Below, in pieces: positions 41,402 to 50,932 of a stretch of 56,324 bases of DNA (within the stretch, counting starts at the first letter, position 1; the number at the start of each line of letters is the position of its first letter). Where the stretch lies: assembly GCA_937949945.1 (NCBI GenBank), contig CALFEQ010000114.1, forward strand, positions 1-56,324, read 5' to 3'. The notes beneath the pieces are model-generated. The model was given only the letters and a program-made list of their open reading frames with translations, was not told the origin of the DNA and made no database searches. The translations under genes were made by a program, and so were the position numbers. This stretch comes from an uncultured Myxococcales bacterium (GTDB taxonomy: Bacteria; Myxococcota_A; Polyangia; Polyangiales; Polyangiaceae).

Positions 41402-44374
41402 ATGCCTCGCGAGAGACGCCAGCCCGTCCCAGCCCCGAGCGACGCGGCCCTCGCCGCGGTCGCGGCGTGGAAGGAGTCTGCGAAGGCGAAGGGGCTCGCG
41501 ACCGACGACGGCACCGTCGAGCTCGCGACGGCGCTCGCCGAGGCGTACCCGGGGCTCCGCGCGCAGATCGTCCGACGCCCCGAGGACGTGCTGGCGATCG
41601 CGAAAGGCAGGCTCCGCATCGCGCGCGATCTCCGCACGTATCGGCGGCTGGCGGCGAGCTTCGTCCCCGACCTGTCGAGCCCCGAAGAGGTCCGCCGCGG
41701 GCTGCGTCTCTTCGCGCAGCGCGAGCGCCTCCGCATCGCGGCGCGCGAGCTGCGCGCACGCGGGGCGGACGACGTCGACGTCACCGCGCGCGAGCTCTCG
41801 GACCTCGCTCAAGTGTGCATCGAGCTCGCCCTCGCGGAGGCCCAGCGCTGGGCGGAGGAGCGCTTCGGCGTACCGATGGCGGCGACCGGGCAGCGCTGCG
41901 CGTTCACGGTCCTCGGCATGGGCAAGCTCGGCGGCCGCGAGCTCAACTGCGGGAGCGACGTCGATCTCCTGCCGTTCTACGAGACGGACGAAGGCGAGGT
42001 CGTCAAGGACGGCGTCGCGACGGATCAGTCGCTGCACGAGCACTTCACCCGCGTCACGCAGCGCTTCGTCGCGACCCTCGAGGACCCGACCGAGGACGGC
42101 GTGTGCTGGCGCGTCGACCTCCGGCTCCGACCCGAGGGCTCGCGCGGTCCGCTCGTCAACGCGCTCGCCGCCGCCGAGCGCTACTACGAGACGTGGGGCC
42201 GGACGTGGGAGCGCGCCGCGCTCCTTCGTGCTCGGCCCGTCGCGGGCGACCCCGGCTTCGGCGCGCGCGTCATCGAGGCGCTCGCGCCGTTCGTGTGGCG
42301 CAAGGCCATCGACCCACGCATCGCGCACGAGATGGTGCAGCTCGTACAGCGCGCTCGCGTCGAGCTGTCCGAGGATCCCGAGCGCGATCTGAAGCACGGC
42401 CCCGGCGGCATCCGAGAGGCCGAGTTCTTCGTCCAGTCGCTGCAGCTCGTCTGGGGCGGCCGTGAGCGGAGCCTCCGCGACCCGAACACGCTCGAGGCGC
42501 TACGGAGGCTGCGCTCGCGCGGCTTCGTCACCGATCGCGAGTGCCGCGAGGTCGAGTCGGCGTACCTGATGTTGCGACGGCTTGAGCACCGCGTGCAGTT
42601 CGCGACCGGCATCCAGACGCATCTGCTCCCGCGCGGCGAGATGCTCGAGACCGTGGCGCGTTCGCTCGGCCACGCGTCGGGGCACGAGCTCGAGCGGGAG
42701 GTCGACAAGACGCGAAGGCGCGTCGCCGCGCGGTTCGCGTCGCTCACGAAGGAGGTCGCGCCCGCCGACGAGGACATCGAGCACCTCGAGCCGCTGCTCG
42801 TCGCGATCGACAGCGGCGAGGAGGCGATCGTCCTCACCGCGATCTCGGAGGGCGTGGGCGGCCTCGACTTCTCGGCGAGCGCCTCGGGCGATCTCGCCCG
42901 CCACCTGCTCGCGCTCGCGCGCCGGCCCGACTTCCCGCTCGGCGTGAAGACGCGCGACAACCATCCCGGGCTGGTGGCGGCGCTGCTCCAGGCGCTCAGC
43001 GAGGCGGCCGATCCCGAGCAGGCCGCGCGCCTCGTCGGAGCCTTCTTCTCCAGGGTGCCGACCCCGAGCATCTACACGCGCGCGATGGCGGAGGACCCGC
43101 TCGTGCTCCGCCGTCTCGTGGGCCTGTTCGGCGCGAGCGCGTTTCTCGGCGAGGCGCTCGTCTATCGGCCCGACCTCGTCGACAGCGTGCTCTTCACGAA
43201 GGGAGCGCCCACGCCGGAGATGGCGCGCAAGGAGGTCGACGCCGAGGTGGCGGCCGCGGTCGCCGAGCAACCGGACGACGTCGAGGCGTTCGTCGGCGCG
43301 CTCCGGTACGCGAAGTCGCGCGTGACGATGGAGGTCGGCCTCGCCGAGCTCGCCGGCGAGCTGCGCACGCGCGACGCGACGCTCGTCCTCTCCGCGCTCG
43401 CCGACGCGACGCTCGACCACGCGACGCGGCGCGCGCTCCGCGAGCGCGGTCTCGAGGGCGGCCTCGCCGTCATCGCCATGGGGAAGCTCGGCGGCCGCGA
43501 GATCGGTTACGGGTCCGATCTCGACATCTTCTTCGTCTACGACGTGGCGCCCGGCATCGGGCCGGAGGAGGAGGGCGAGCTCGCCGAGAAGTACGTCCGC
43601 GCGGCGCAGCGCGTCCTGTCCCTCGTCAGCACGCCGCACGGCGCCGGGCCGGGCTACGAGCTCGACACGCGTCTCCGCCCGTCGGGCAGCCACGGCCTGC
43701 TCGTCGTCAGCCTCGACGCGTTCGCGCGATACCACGGGCTGACGCGCGACGGCGCGCCGCTCGACGAGCCGTCCGAGGACGGCGCGAAGACGCAAGGTCA
43801 GGATTGGGAGCGCCAAGCCCTCGTCAAGGCGCGGGCGTGCGCGGGCGATCTCGATCTCGGCAGGCGCGTCATCGCGCTCGCCACGCGCGTCGCCTACGAG
43901 CGCGGCGCGCCGGACCCGGCGGGCGTCCACCGCCTGCGCATGCGGATGGAGCGCGAGCTCGCGAAGGAGGGCCCGACCCGCTACGACGTGAAGCTCGGAC
44001 GCGGCGGCATCGTCGACGTCGAGTTCGCCGTGCAGTGGCTCCAGATGAAGTACGGCGCCGATCCGCGTGTGCGGTCGACGGACACCGAGACCGCGATCGG
44101 TGCGCTCGAGGCCTGCGGCTACCTGGACGCGAACACCGCCGCCGTGTTCCGCGAGGGCTACGCGCTCTTGCGGCGTCTCGAGCAAGCGCTGCGGGTGGTG
44201 CACGGTACGAGCGCGAGCCTCATCGAGGAAGGCGCCCCGGGGCTCGGCGCCCTCGCGCGGCGCATGGGTTTCCGCGAAGGCACGTCGGGCACGCCCGGCG
44301 ACGCCCTGCTCGAGCGGTACCGCGCGGTGACGCGCGACGTCCGCGCGGCGTATTTGCAGGTGTTGGGGGTCTAG
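41402..44374 (+). CDS. glnE: glutamine synthetase adenylyltransferase/deadenylase
   Basis: A 990-residue bifunctional enzyme that adds and removes AMP on glutamine synthetase in response to nitrogen status. It has the two halves of the family. Each carries a nucleotidyltransferase motif: TVLGMGKLGGRELNCGSDVDLL in the N-terminal half and IAMGKLGGREIGYGSDLDIFF in the C-terminal half. Conserved blocks WRVDLRLRPEG, GPGGIREAEFFVQ, TRLRPSGSHG and GRGGIVDVEFAVQ are present. The length fits the family (about 950-1000). ATG at 41402 follows the lipoprotein stop by 14 bases. A heptamer-repeat element begins five bases after its stop. No glnA or PII gene is in the window. Confidence 0.95.
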   Translation: MPRERRQPVPAPSDAALAAVAAWKESAKAKGLATDDGTVELATALAEAYPGLRAQIVRRPEDVLAIAKGRLRIARDLRTYRRLAASFVPDLSSPEEVRRGLRLFAQRERLRIAARELRARGADDVDVTARELSDLAQVCIELALAEAQRWAEERFGVPMAATGQRCAFTVLGMGKLGGRELNCGSDVDLLPFYETDEGEVVKDGVATDQSLHEHFTRVTQRFVATLEDPTEDGVCWRVDLRLRPEGSRGPLVNALAAAERYYETWGRTWERAALLRARPVAGDPGFGARVIEALAPFVWRKAIDPRIAHEMVQLVQRARVELSEDPERDLKHGPGGIREAEFFVQSLQLVWGGRERSLRDPNTLEALRRLRSRGFVTDRECREVESAYLMLRRLEHRVQFATGIQTHLLPRGEMLETVARSLGHASGHELEREVDKTRRRVAARFASLTKEVAPADEDIEHLEPLLVAIDSGEEAIVLTAISEGVGGLDFSASASGDLARHLLALARRPDFPLGVKTRDNHPGLVAALLQALSEAADPEQAARLVGAFFSRVPTPSIYTRAMAEDPLVLRRLVGLFGASAFLGEALVYRPDLVDSVLFTKGAPTPEMARKEVDAEVAAAVAEQPDDVEAFVGALRYAKSRVTMEVGLAELAGELRTRDATLVLSALADATLDHATRRALRERGLEGGLAVIAMGKLGGREIGYGSDLDIFFVYDVAPGIGPEEEGELAEKYVRAAQRVLSLVSTPHGAGPGYELDTRLRPSGSHGLLVVSLDAFARYHGLTRDGAPLDEPSEDGAKTQGQDWERQALVKARACAGDLDLGRRVIALATRVAYERGAPDPAGVHRLRMRMERELAKEGPTRYDVKLGRGGIVDVEFAVQWLQMKYGADPRVRSTDTETAIGALEACGYLDANTAAVFREGYALLRRLEQALRVVHGTSASLIEEGAPGLGALARRMGFREGTSGTPGDALLERYRAVTRDVRAAYLQVLGV

Positions 44375-44379
44375 AAAGA

Positions 44380-44597
44380 GGCTCCAGGCTCCAGGCTCCA
44401 GGTTCGTGCTCCGCTCCGCTCCTTTCGGGTCGATGGGGTGCGTGCCGCGGCTGCTGCGCTCAGTCGCTCAGTCCTCAGTCGTCAGCTTTTTCGCGCCTCA
44501 CTGTTGCAACTCGGGACTCGGGAGCGCTGCGACGGCGTTTTCGGTTCTTGGGAACCCGAGCCTCAGACCGAGGTCTGGAGATTGGAGCCTGGAGCCT
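44380..44597. repeat. intergenic heptamer-repeat element B
   Basis: Three perfect GGCTCCA heptamers (44380-44400) start five bases after the glnE stop. Then come GCTCAGTC, GCTCAGTC, CTCAGTC (44458-44480), two ACTCGGG (44509-44522), and two GGAGCCT (44584-44597). The last block is the reverse complement of the first (AGGCTCC), so the element is bounded by inverted heptamer blocks 183 bases apart. It lies between glnE and the BNR-type lipoprotein gene. Confidence 0.75.
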
Positions 44598-44651
44598 GCC
44601 GTCGGCAGATCCGCTATGACCTGCGTCGCCCCCTCCGATCGAAACCGCCCG

Positions 44652-47600
44652 ATGCGCCTTGGACTCCTCGTCGTCGTCGTCTTGCCCACGATCGCCATTC
44701 CGGCGTGCGTTCACGAGGAGCGCCGGCCGGTCGAGGACCCCGTCTCGAACGAAGTGCGCGCGCCGCGGTCGAGCGCTCCGTCGAGGCCGCAGTACATCGT
44801 CGCCGATCCCTCGTCTTCGAGGGGCACGAAGGTCGTGCAGCTCGGGCGAGAGGGGCAGGTCGGGGTCGTCGTCGAGCGGCGTCGCATCGTCGTGGGCTAC
44901 GGCGAGCCGCGCGTCGCGGCCGAGCTGACGCCGGAGCCGCTCGCGGGCGCGGAGCGGATCCCGAGCCGCTTCGGCGGTGGATTCCTCTTCTGGACGAAGA
45001 ACACGCTCTACCGAGCCGCGCAGTTCGATGCGTCGCTCGCGCCCGTCACGCGCCTGCCCGACGCGATCGCGTCGGTCTCGTTCGGACCGAAGACGCTCGT
45101 CGTCCGAACGAGCAACGGCGAACGTTGGGGTATCTCGTTGCCGAAAGGAGAGCGCGCCCCGATCCTCCCGGTCGGCGTCGCGGACGTGCAGGCGCTCGAC
45201 GACGGGCGTGCCCTCGCGTTCACCGATCAGGGCATGGTCCTCGCCAGCGTGGACGGCGGCGAGCATTGGGCCGACGTCACCGTCCAGGTGAAGAGCGCGC
45301 CGACGCAGATCTCCATCGTCGAACAAGACCTCTGGCTGTTCGATGGAAGCAGCGGCGCCTACCGGCTCGAGGCCGACGGCCGCCTGTCCTGGTTCGACAA
45401 GGTGCCGGTCGAGAACCGGCCGGAGCCCCGGTCGAAGGATCCGCGATGGCATGGGAACGACCCACCGCTACGCGCCGTGTTCCACGGAGGCGCAGCGGTC
45501 GACGACTCGACCGCGATCGTCGTCGACTCGGGCGACCTCTACCGCGTCGACGTCCACACGGGCGAGATCACGTCGGTGGTCCGCGGACGCCTCCCGCCCG
45601 ACGCGAGCTGCGAGGCCGTCCCCGCCGGCGGCGACGTCCTCTTCGCCTGCATGGCGCCCTCGACCAACGGCGCGTTCGTCGTCTCGCACACCCTGACCTC
45701 GGAGCCGCCGCTCATCGAGCAGACGTTCGCGCCGGGAGGGATGTTCTTCGCGTCCGACGACGGCGGACTCTGCTACGCGGGGCCGTGCGGTGGCGTCGCT
45801 CCTTTCCAAGGCGCGCCTCCGAGCGTGTGCGTGCGCATGCCGGGAGGTCGATGGGAGGAGCGCGACGTGTCGGGCCTGTCGGCGGACGGCGGCGTCAGCG
45901 ACGTCTACGTCGCGCGTTGGGTCCCCCGCGCGGACGGTCACGTCGTCGCGCTCGTCGTCGAGCCGAGCCTCGGCATCTACGATCCGCAGAGCCAGACCTT
46001 GCAGCCGCTCTCGGAGGAGGTGAAGGACGTCCTGGGCCGCTCCTTCTCGTCGATCAAGACCCGCCTTCGCATGCGGCGGATCAGCCCCGGGCAGACGATC
46101 GTGGACTCGAGCTGGACCTTCGCCGGTGGCGGCGTCCTCCGCGGTTGGCAGCGGCACGGCGAGCCGTTCGAGATCTCCGAAGACGGCAGGCTCACGCGAT
46201 CGCCTTGGTCCTTCGACCTGGTGTTCGCCGGCGCGCTCGGGCTCGGGCGATCGAGCGACGGACGCCTGTACCAGTCGAACGATCACGGCGCCTCGTGGAC
46301 CGAGGTGGCGACGCCGCCGGCGGGGATCGAGGCCTTCGATCTCGTGAGCTGCACGACCGCGGGTTGCGACCTCGGCGCGTTCTATCGCGTGGGCTGGGCG
46401 CCGCGTCCGCCGCGCATCGAGCGACGGCAGAGCACGCCGCCGCCGGCGCCCGAGGTCCGTCGCGTGCGCGGGCTCGAGCTGACGTGCCGTCCGAGCGGTC
46501 CCGTCTCGTCGAAGACGATTCCGCGCTCGGACGCCTCCCCCGAGGACTTCGGCCTCGGTGCGGTCCGGCTCCCGGTCTCGACCGACGACAACGACTGGGC
46601 GTACCTGCGGAACCCGGTCCAGCGGCTGATCGTGAACCCGGTCCACGAGCCGACCGGGTTCGACGACTCGCTGAGCCCGGCCTATCGCGCGATGTTCACG
46701 GGCTTCGCCACGACCCACGAGGGCGGAAACGTCATCTCCGTCCTCGGTCCGAACAGGAACGCGCTGAGTCTGCGGCGCGGATTCTCGTACGTCGTGCCTT
46801 TCGATCCTTCGGGGCGCATCGTCCGCACGGCGATCGCGATGGCCGACGTCGTCGCCGCCGGCCGTCGCGCGGGAATGACGACCGACGAGGTCCTCTCGGA
46901 GGACTACACCGAGGGCGGCACCGTCGTTCCGCTCCTCCCGCCCAATCCGACGCAGCCGTCGGACGTCGTCGTCCACAACGCCGATTACGGGCTGCTCTCG
47001 GTCGTGCGCGGCGAGCGTGTCCGCGTGGCGCTCCGGCCCCGCGACAACTACACGAGCATCGTCTCCGGCGTCGTCCTCGACGCCGAAGAGGTCGCGTTCC
47101 TCGAGGTCGACAGCACCGGGGTGGGGAAGGTGTTCAAGCTCGCGGGCGGCGTGATGACCGATCTCTTCGACGTCGTCTCGACGGCGAACGAGACCTACTA
47201 CCCCGCGAACCCCGACGCGCTCGCCCTCGGTCCGAAGGGCGAGCTCGCGATCCTGCGCACGCCGAGCGGCAGCGACCCGGCGTCCGCGCTCGATCCGGCG
47301 TTCGTCGTCCGCCAGGCGGCGCCGCCGGCTCCGCTCGCGCCGTGGTCGGAGCTGAAGCTCGCGGACGATCCCGCGTGCAAGGCGGACAAGGACGGCTGGC
47401 GAGCGGTGATCCAGACGGTCGGGCCGTGGATCCGCCTCGCGAACCCCGAGCTCCGCGTCGTCGAGGACGCGCCGATGTTCGCGCGCGTCCGATGGAGCGC
47501 GAAGCGCGTCTGCCTCGAGGGCTTCGAGATCCGGCTCCCGCCGGCATCGGTCCAGCCCGCGGGCGGGCCCGGGACGAACGAGCCGACGACGTTCGCGACG

Positions 47601-47702
47601 TGGCTCGTCGCGAAGGGCTCCACGTTCGCACGCGTCGGGATCGCCGAGGGCGTCGAGTGGCGGCAGCCGCTCGAGTGCAGCGTCGTCTCGACGGGGCCGT
47701 GA
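44652..47702 (+). CDS. large lipoprotein with BNR-like beta-propeller repeats
   Basis: A 1016-residue lipoprotein. The signal MRLGLLVVVVLPTIAIPAC puts Cys at residue 19; an alternative ATG at 44616 would add 12 residues before it. The body is all-beta. Asp-box motifs, SVDGGEHWADV and SNDHGASWTEV, are the S-x-D-x-G-x-x-W signature of sialidase/BNR propellers. A second half after about residue 590 (LVSCTTAGCDLGAFYRVGWAPRPP) contains further strands. Ligand or glycan binding at the cell surface is plausible. I see no catalytic sialidase residues. It converges on the dispanin gene with a hairpin between. Confidence 0.75.
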   Translation: MRLGLLVVVVLPTIAIPACVHEERRPVEDPVSNEVRAPRSSAPSRPQYIVADPSSSRGTKVVQLGREGQVGVVVERRRIVVGYGEPRVAAELTPEPLAGAERIPSRFGGGFLFWTKNTLYRAAQFDASLAPVTRLPDAIASVSFGPKTLVVRTSNGERWGISLPKGERAPILPVGVADVQALDDGRALAFTDQGMVLASVDGGEHWADVTVQVKSAPTQISIVEQDLWLFDGSSGAYRLEADGRLSWFDKVPVENRPEPRSKDPRWHGNDPPLRAVFHGGAAVDDSTAIVVDSGDLYRVDVHTGEITSVVRGRLPPDASCEAVPAGGDVLFACMAPSTNGAFVVSHTLTSEPPLIEQTFAPGGMFFASDDGGLCYAGPCGGVAPFQGAPPSVCVRMPGGRWEERDVSGLSADGGVSDVYVARWVPRADGHVVALVVEPSLGIYDPQSQTLQPLSEEVKDVLGRSFSSIKTRLRMRRISPGQTIVDSSWTFAGGGVLRGWQRHGEPFEISEDGRLTRSPWSFDLVFAGALGLGRSSDGRLYQSNDHGASWTEVATPPAGIEAFDLVSCTTAGCDLGAFYRVGWAPRPPRIERRQSTPPPAPEVRRVRGLELTCRPSGPVSSKTIPRSDASPEDFGLGAVRLPVSTDDNDWAYLRNPVQRLIVNPVHEPTGFDDSLSPAYRAMFTGFATTHEGGNVISVLGPNRNALSLRRGFSYVVPFDPSGRIVRTAIAMADVVAAGRRAGMTTDEVLSEDYTEGGTVVPLLPPNPTQPSDVVVHNADYGLLSVVRGERVRVALRPRDNYTSIVSGVVLDAEEVAFLEVDSTGVGKVFKLAGGVMTDLFDVVSTANETYYPANPDALALGPKGELAILRTPSGSDPASALDPAFVVRQAAPPAPLAPWSELKLADDPACKADKDGWRAVIQTVGPWIRLANPELRVVEDAPMFARVRWSAKRVCLEGFEIRLPPASVQPAGGPGTNEPTTFATWLVAKGSTFARVGIAEGVEWRQPLECSVVSTGP

Positions 47703-47754
47703 GCGCTGCGCGCGCGCCCCGCGCGACGTCGACGAGCTCCCCTCCATGAACGAA

Positions 47755-47782
47755 GAGGGAGACACCGCGAGGTGTCTCCCTC
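47755..47782. terminator. 12-bp hairpin with GCGA tetraloop between convergent genes
   Basis: GAGGGAGACACC (47755-47766) pairs perfectly with GGTGTCTCCCTC (47771-47782) around a GCGA loop of the stable GNRA class. It lies midway between the ends of the BNR lipoprotein gene (47702) and the convergent dispanin gene (47814) and can serve both strands. No T-tract is present. Confidence 0.7.
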
Positions 47783-47813
47783 TCGATTCCGACACGCGTG
47801 CGTGCCGTCGTTC

Positions 47814-48398
47814 TTACGAGTTGATCATGCTGATGACGGTGCTGATGATGCCGCCGACGACGCCGAGCACGAAGCCGATGATGTTCATCGTCATCGCGGA
47901 CTTCGCCTTCGCGCGAGCGCCTTCGATGTCGCCCGTCTTCTTCATGTTGCCCGCCTGGAGCGAGAACACGAAGGCGATGACGAAGAGGATCGCCGAGAGG
48001 CAGGTCCAGCCGCACAGGAAGAAGCCGACGATGGACAGGATGAGCGGGAGGGTCGTGTTCACGTCACCGCCCGCGCCGGGCATCATCGGACCGCCCGGAG
48101 GCGGGAAACCGCCCGGAGGACCGAATCCCGCCGGAGGAGGCCCGCCGAAGCCACCGGGCGGAGGTCCGCCCATCCCACCCGGAGGAGCGCCACCCGGCGG
48201 TCCGCCGAAGCCACCACCACCCGGCGGCCCGCCGAAGCCGCCGCCGCCCGGAGGTCCACCGCCCGGAGGTCCGCCGTAACCTCCACCGGGCGGTCCGCCG
48301 AAGCCGCCGCCGCCCGGCGGCGGATAGCCACCTCCCGGAGGACCGTAACCACCAGCCGCGTGCAGATTGCCGTTTGCGCTCGTCGGGTCCGTAATCAT
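47814..48398 (-). CDS. Gly/Pro-rich dispanin (CD225)-like membrane protein
   Basis: A 194-residue protein. Residues 10-110 are Gly/Pro repeats (GGFGGPPGGG-type units), a flexible low-complexity region. Two hydrophobic segments follow: about 117-145 (LPLILSIVGFFLCGWTCLSAILFVIAFVFS) and 168-190 (MNIIGFVLGVVGGIISTVI). Between them, QAGNMKKTGDIEGARAKAKSA is the loop typical of bacterial CD225/dispanin proteins. Bacterial members often have such proline- and glycine-rich heads. Their role is not settled. ATG at 48398; the upstream 245-base gap to the divergent DUF2752 gene should hold its promoter. Confidence 0.75.
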   Translation of the reverse strand: MITDPTSANGNLHAAGGYGPPGGGYPPPGGGGFGGPPGGGYGGPPGGGPPGGGGFGGPPGGGGFGGPPGGAPPGGMGGPPPGGFGGPPPAGFGPPGGFPPPGGPMMPGAGGDVNTTLPLILSIVGFFLCGWTCLSAILFVIAFVFSLQAGNMKKTGDIEGARAKAKSAMTMNIIGFVLGVVGGIISTVISMINS

Positions 48399-48643
48399 CT
48401 CGTCCTCTCCTCGTACCTAGCCTCTGCGGTCTTGGCGGTCGCACCGAGGGTCCTCGTGACCTCGGAGACCAGGAGAATCGCATCGACCCTTCCCGGTCGC
48501 AATTCGAAACGCATCCCGTGGGGGGCTTGTTTACCGGGCTACCGGTCGTAAAAGGAGGGGGGCGGGCTGTCCCGTCCTCGTCCGCGCTTCGTTCGTCCGA
48601 GCCCTGCTCGCACCTGCCGCGCACCCTTTTTTTCCGTCCTACC

Positions 48644-49090
48644 GTGTCGAGCTCCGCAGCTTCTCCGAGCGTCGCTTCGAGCGCGACCGTACCGTTCCCC
48701 GTACGGCTGCGCCGCGCCTCCTTGCTCGCCGTCCTCCTCGCGGCGTTCGGAGCGCTGCTGTACGCCCAGTCGATCCCTTGCTTTTTCGCGAGGCTCTTCC
48801 ACGTGCCGTGTCCCGGCTGCGGCTCGACACGCGCCGTGCTCGCGCTCTTGCACGGCGACCTCGAGGGGGTCGTCCGATACAACCCTCTCGGACCCGTCGT
48901 GGCCGTGTTGATCGGCGTCCTCGCGCTCGACGTGCTCCGGTCCGTCCTCCTCCACGGAGACGTCCGATCGGCAGGGCAGGGCAGGCTCGGGGGCACGATC
49001 AAGCTCGGCGTCCTGCTCGTCGCCGGCCTCGAGGTGGTCCTCTGGGTGGCGCGCTTCTTCGGGGTCCTCGGAGGCCCGGTCCCGGTCTGA
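48644..49090 (+). CDS. DUF2752 membrane protein
   Basis: A 148-residue protein with about three hydrophobic helices. FHVPCPGCGSTRAVLALLHGDLEGVVRYNPLGPV is the DUF2752 core (CPGCGxTR...NPL), with a CxxC pair next to the membrane. The family's function is unknown. I chose GTG at 48644 because it removes a low-complexity N-terminus of the longer open frame from 48518. The true start is uncertain since no good ribosome site is visible. The kinase gene starts 58 bases later, so co-expression is possible. Confidence 0.75.
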   Translation: MSSSAASPSVASSATVPFPVRLRRASLLAVLLAAFGALLYAQSIPCFFARLFHVPCPGCGSTRAVLALLHGDLEGVVRYNPLGPVVAVLIGVLALDVLRSVLLHGDVRSAGQGRLGGTIKLGVLLVAGLEVVLWVARFFGVLGGPVPV

Positions 49091-49148
49091 GCGGCGCCCG
49101 AGCGCCCATCTCCGCCGCAGAACGCGCCGGGATGATAGGCTCCGGTGG

Positions 49149-50864
49149 GTGTCGAAGATCTGCCCTCGTTGCTCGGAGCTGCTCCCCGACGACGCGGGGT
49201 TCTGTCCCTTCGACGGCACGGCGCTCGCGAAGAGCACCGATCGCTTCCTCGGCAAGACGATCGCCTCACGTTACCGGCTGACGAAGAAGCTCGGCTCGGG
49301 CGGCATGTCCCTCGTGTACCTCGCGCGACACGAGCTCATCAGCCGTCTCAGCGCGATCAAGATCCTTCGTCCCGAGCTGTCACGGATCCCCGAGCATCGC
49401 GAGCGGTTCCTCCGCGAGGCGCGCGCGGTCAACCGCATCAATCATCCCAACATCGTCGAGATCACCGACGTCGGCGAGTCGGACGGCGTCGCCTACCTCG
49501 TGATGGAGTACGTCGAGGGGCAGTCGCTCCTCGATCAGATCCAGCGCGGGCCGCTGCCGTGGGAGCGCTCGGTCGCGATCGCGATCCAAGTCGCGAGCGC
49601 GCTCGCGCGCACGCACCAGACCAACATCATCCATCGCGACCTGAAGCCGGAGAACATCCTCCTCCTGACGCGGAAGAAGGTCCCGCTGAGCGAAGGACTC
49701 GTGGCGAGCGAGCTCGTCAAGCTCACCGACTTCGGGATCGCGAAGATCATGGGAGAGCCGACGCTCACGTTGAACGAGCAGCTCTTCGGCACTCCGGGAT
49801 ACATCGCGCCCGAGTACGTCGAGGGGCTGCCGATCGACGGCCGCGCGGACCTCTATTCGCTCACGGTCGTCCTCTACGAGATGATCACGGGGCGGCTCCC
49901 GTTCGAGGGACGCGGGCAGTCCGACCTGCTCCTCAAGCCGCTGACGACCTCGCCGATCCCGCCGAGCCGCTTCGTCCAAGGGCTGCCGCCGGACCTCGAG
50001 GCGCTGCTCTTGCGCGGGCTCGCCCGCGATCCCGCCGGCCGCTTCGCGGACGCGTTCGCGATGCACGACGCGCTGACCGACATCCTTCGTCGCTTCGGCA
50101 CGCCACCCACGCCTTCGCAGGAGCGCCTGTCCGTCCCGTCCTCCAGCGCGCGCGAGCCGATCGAGACGGTCGTCGACCGGACGAGCTCGCCGCTCGTCAC
50201 CGGAGTCATGGGTGGAACGAGGAGCGGGACGCAGGAGCTGGCGTCGCGCTGGACGACTGCGCTCTCGGAGCTCGAGAGCTACATCGAGCGCGCGCGGCTC
50301 GCGGGCGGCGCTTCGGCCGTGGCCGCGAAGCGGGCCCAGGAGCTCGCGATCGTCGCGGCCGAGATGATCCCGCGCGTCGAGCGCGCGTCGCGGGCCGTGG
50401 CCGAGCTGCAGGCGAAGGTCGACAAGCTCGAAGCGATCGGCCGCGAGTTCCGCGGGAGCCTGGGGCACGCGATCGACGTCCTCGTGCACGATCGCTCGCG
50501 CGAGCGCGTGCACCTCGATGCGCTCCGCGCTCGGCGCGCCGCGCTCGAGGGCGCGCTGGGCGGTGGCTCCATCCCGGATCCACCCGCGTCGTCGCCCGAG
50601 TCCGCCGCCGGCTCCGATCCGCGTCCTTGGGAGATCGAGGCGCTCCGCGCCGAGGAGCAGCGCGCCGAGGCGGTCATCGCGGATCTCACCTTCCAGATCG
50701 ACATGCTGCAGAAGCAGCTCGACGCGAAGAACGAAGCGCACGAGCGCGAGCTGGTGCAGGCCACCGGCGCGCTCGAGGGCTCGCTCTCGGCGCTCCGCCG
50801 GCTGACGAACGAGCTGGCGCGCACGATCGAAGACGGGATCGATCTGGTGCAGCAGACGGCGTGA
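49149..50864 (+). CDS. zinc-ribbon Ser/Thr kinase with coiled-coil tail
   Basis: A 571-residue soluble Hanks kinase. It begins with a short zinc-ribbon-like head (CPRC at 5-8 and FCPFDG at 18-23), then a kinase domain from about residue 40: GSGGMSLVYLA loop, Lys71 (SAIKIL), HRDLKPEN (162-169, Asp164), DFGIAK (194-199), GTPGYIAPEYVEG. A Ser/Pro linker (about 315-365) leads to two long coiled coils (about 370-460 and 495-571; AELQAKVDKLEAIGREF, then DLTFQIDMLQKQLDAKNE). There is no membrane segment, unlike the 23061 kinase. The CPxC-FCPxDG head is a recurrent feature of myxobacterial kinases. The start is GTG at 49149; the coiled coils may mediate oligomerisation. Confidence 0.9.
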   Translation: MSKICPRCSELLPDDAGFCPFDGTALAKSTDRFLGKTIASRYRLTKKLGSGGMSLVYLARHELISRLSAIKILRPELSRIPEHRERFLREARAVNRINHPNIVEITDVGESDGVAYLVMEYVEGQSLLDQIQRGPLPWERSVAIAIQVASALARTHQTNIIHRDLKPENILLLTRKKVPLSEGLVASELVKLTDFGIAKIMGEPTLTLNEQLFGTPGYIAPEYVEGLPIDGRADLYSLTVVLYEMITGRLPFEGRGQSDLLLKPLTTSPIPPSRFVQGLPPDLEALLLRGLARDPAGRFADAFAMHDALTDILRRFGTPPTPSQERLSVPSSSAREPIETVVDRTSSPLVTGVMGGTRSGTQELASRWTTALSELESYIERARLAGGASAVAAKRAQELAIVAAEMIPRVERASRAVAELQAKVDKLEAIGREFRGSLGHAIDVLVHDRSRERVHLDALRARRAALEGALGGGSIPDPPASSPESAAGSDPRPWEIEALRAEEQRAEAVIADLTFQIDMLQKQLDAKNEAHERELVQATGALEGSLSALRRLTNELARTIEDGIDLVQQTA

Positions 50865-50870
50865 TCTCAC

Positions 50871-50900
50871 CGCTCCGACGACGTCGTTGTCGTCAGAGCG
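50871..50900. terminator. hairpin between convergent kinase and CPBP genes
   Basis: CGCTC plus GACGAC (50871-50882, one unpaired base) pairs with GTCGTC plus GAGCG (50889-50900) around a GTCGTT loop. Position in the 68-base gap between convergent stops suggests bidirectional termination. No T-tract. Confidence 0.55.
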
Positions 50901-50932
50901 CCGAGCCTCGTGACCGAGCGCACGCGCCGAGG

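Noticed and set aside
44438..47749. 1103-codon plus-strand frame
   Set aside because: Shadow of the BNR lipoprotein gene in another frame; Arg/Ala-rich with no motif.
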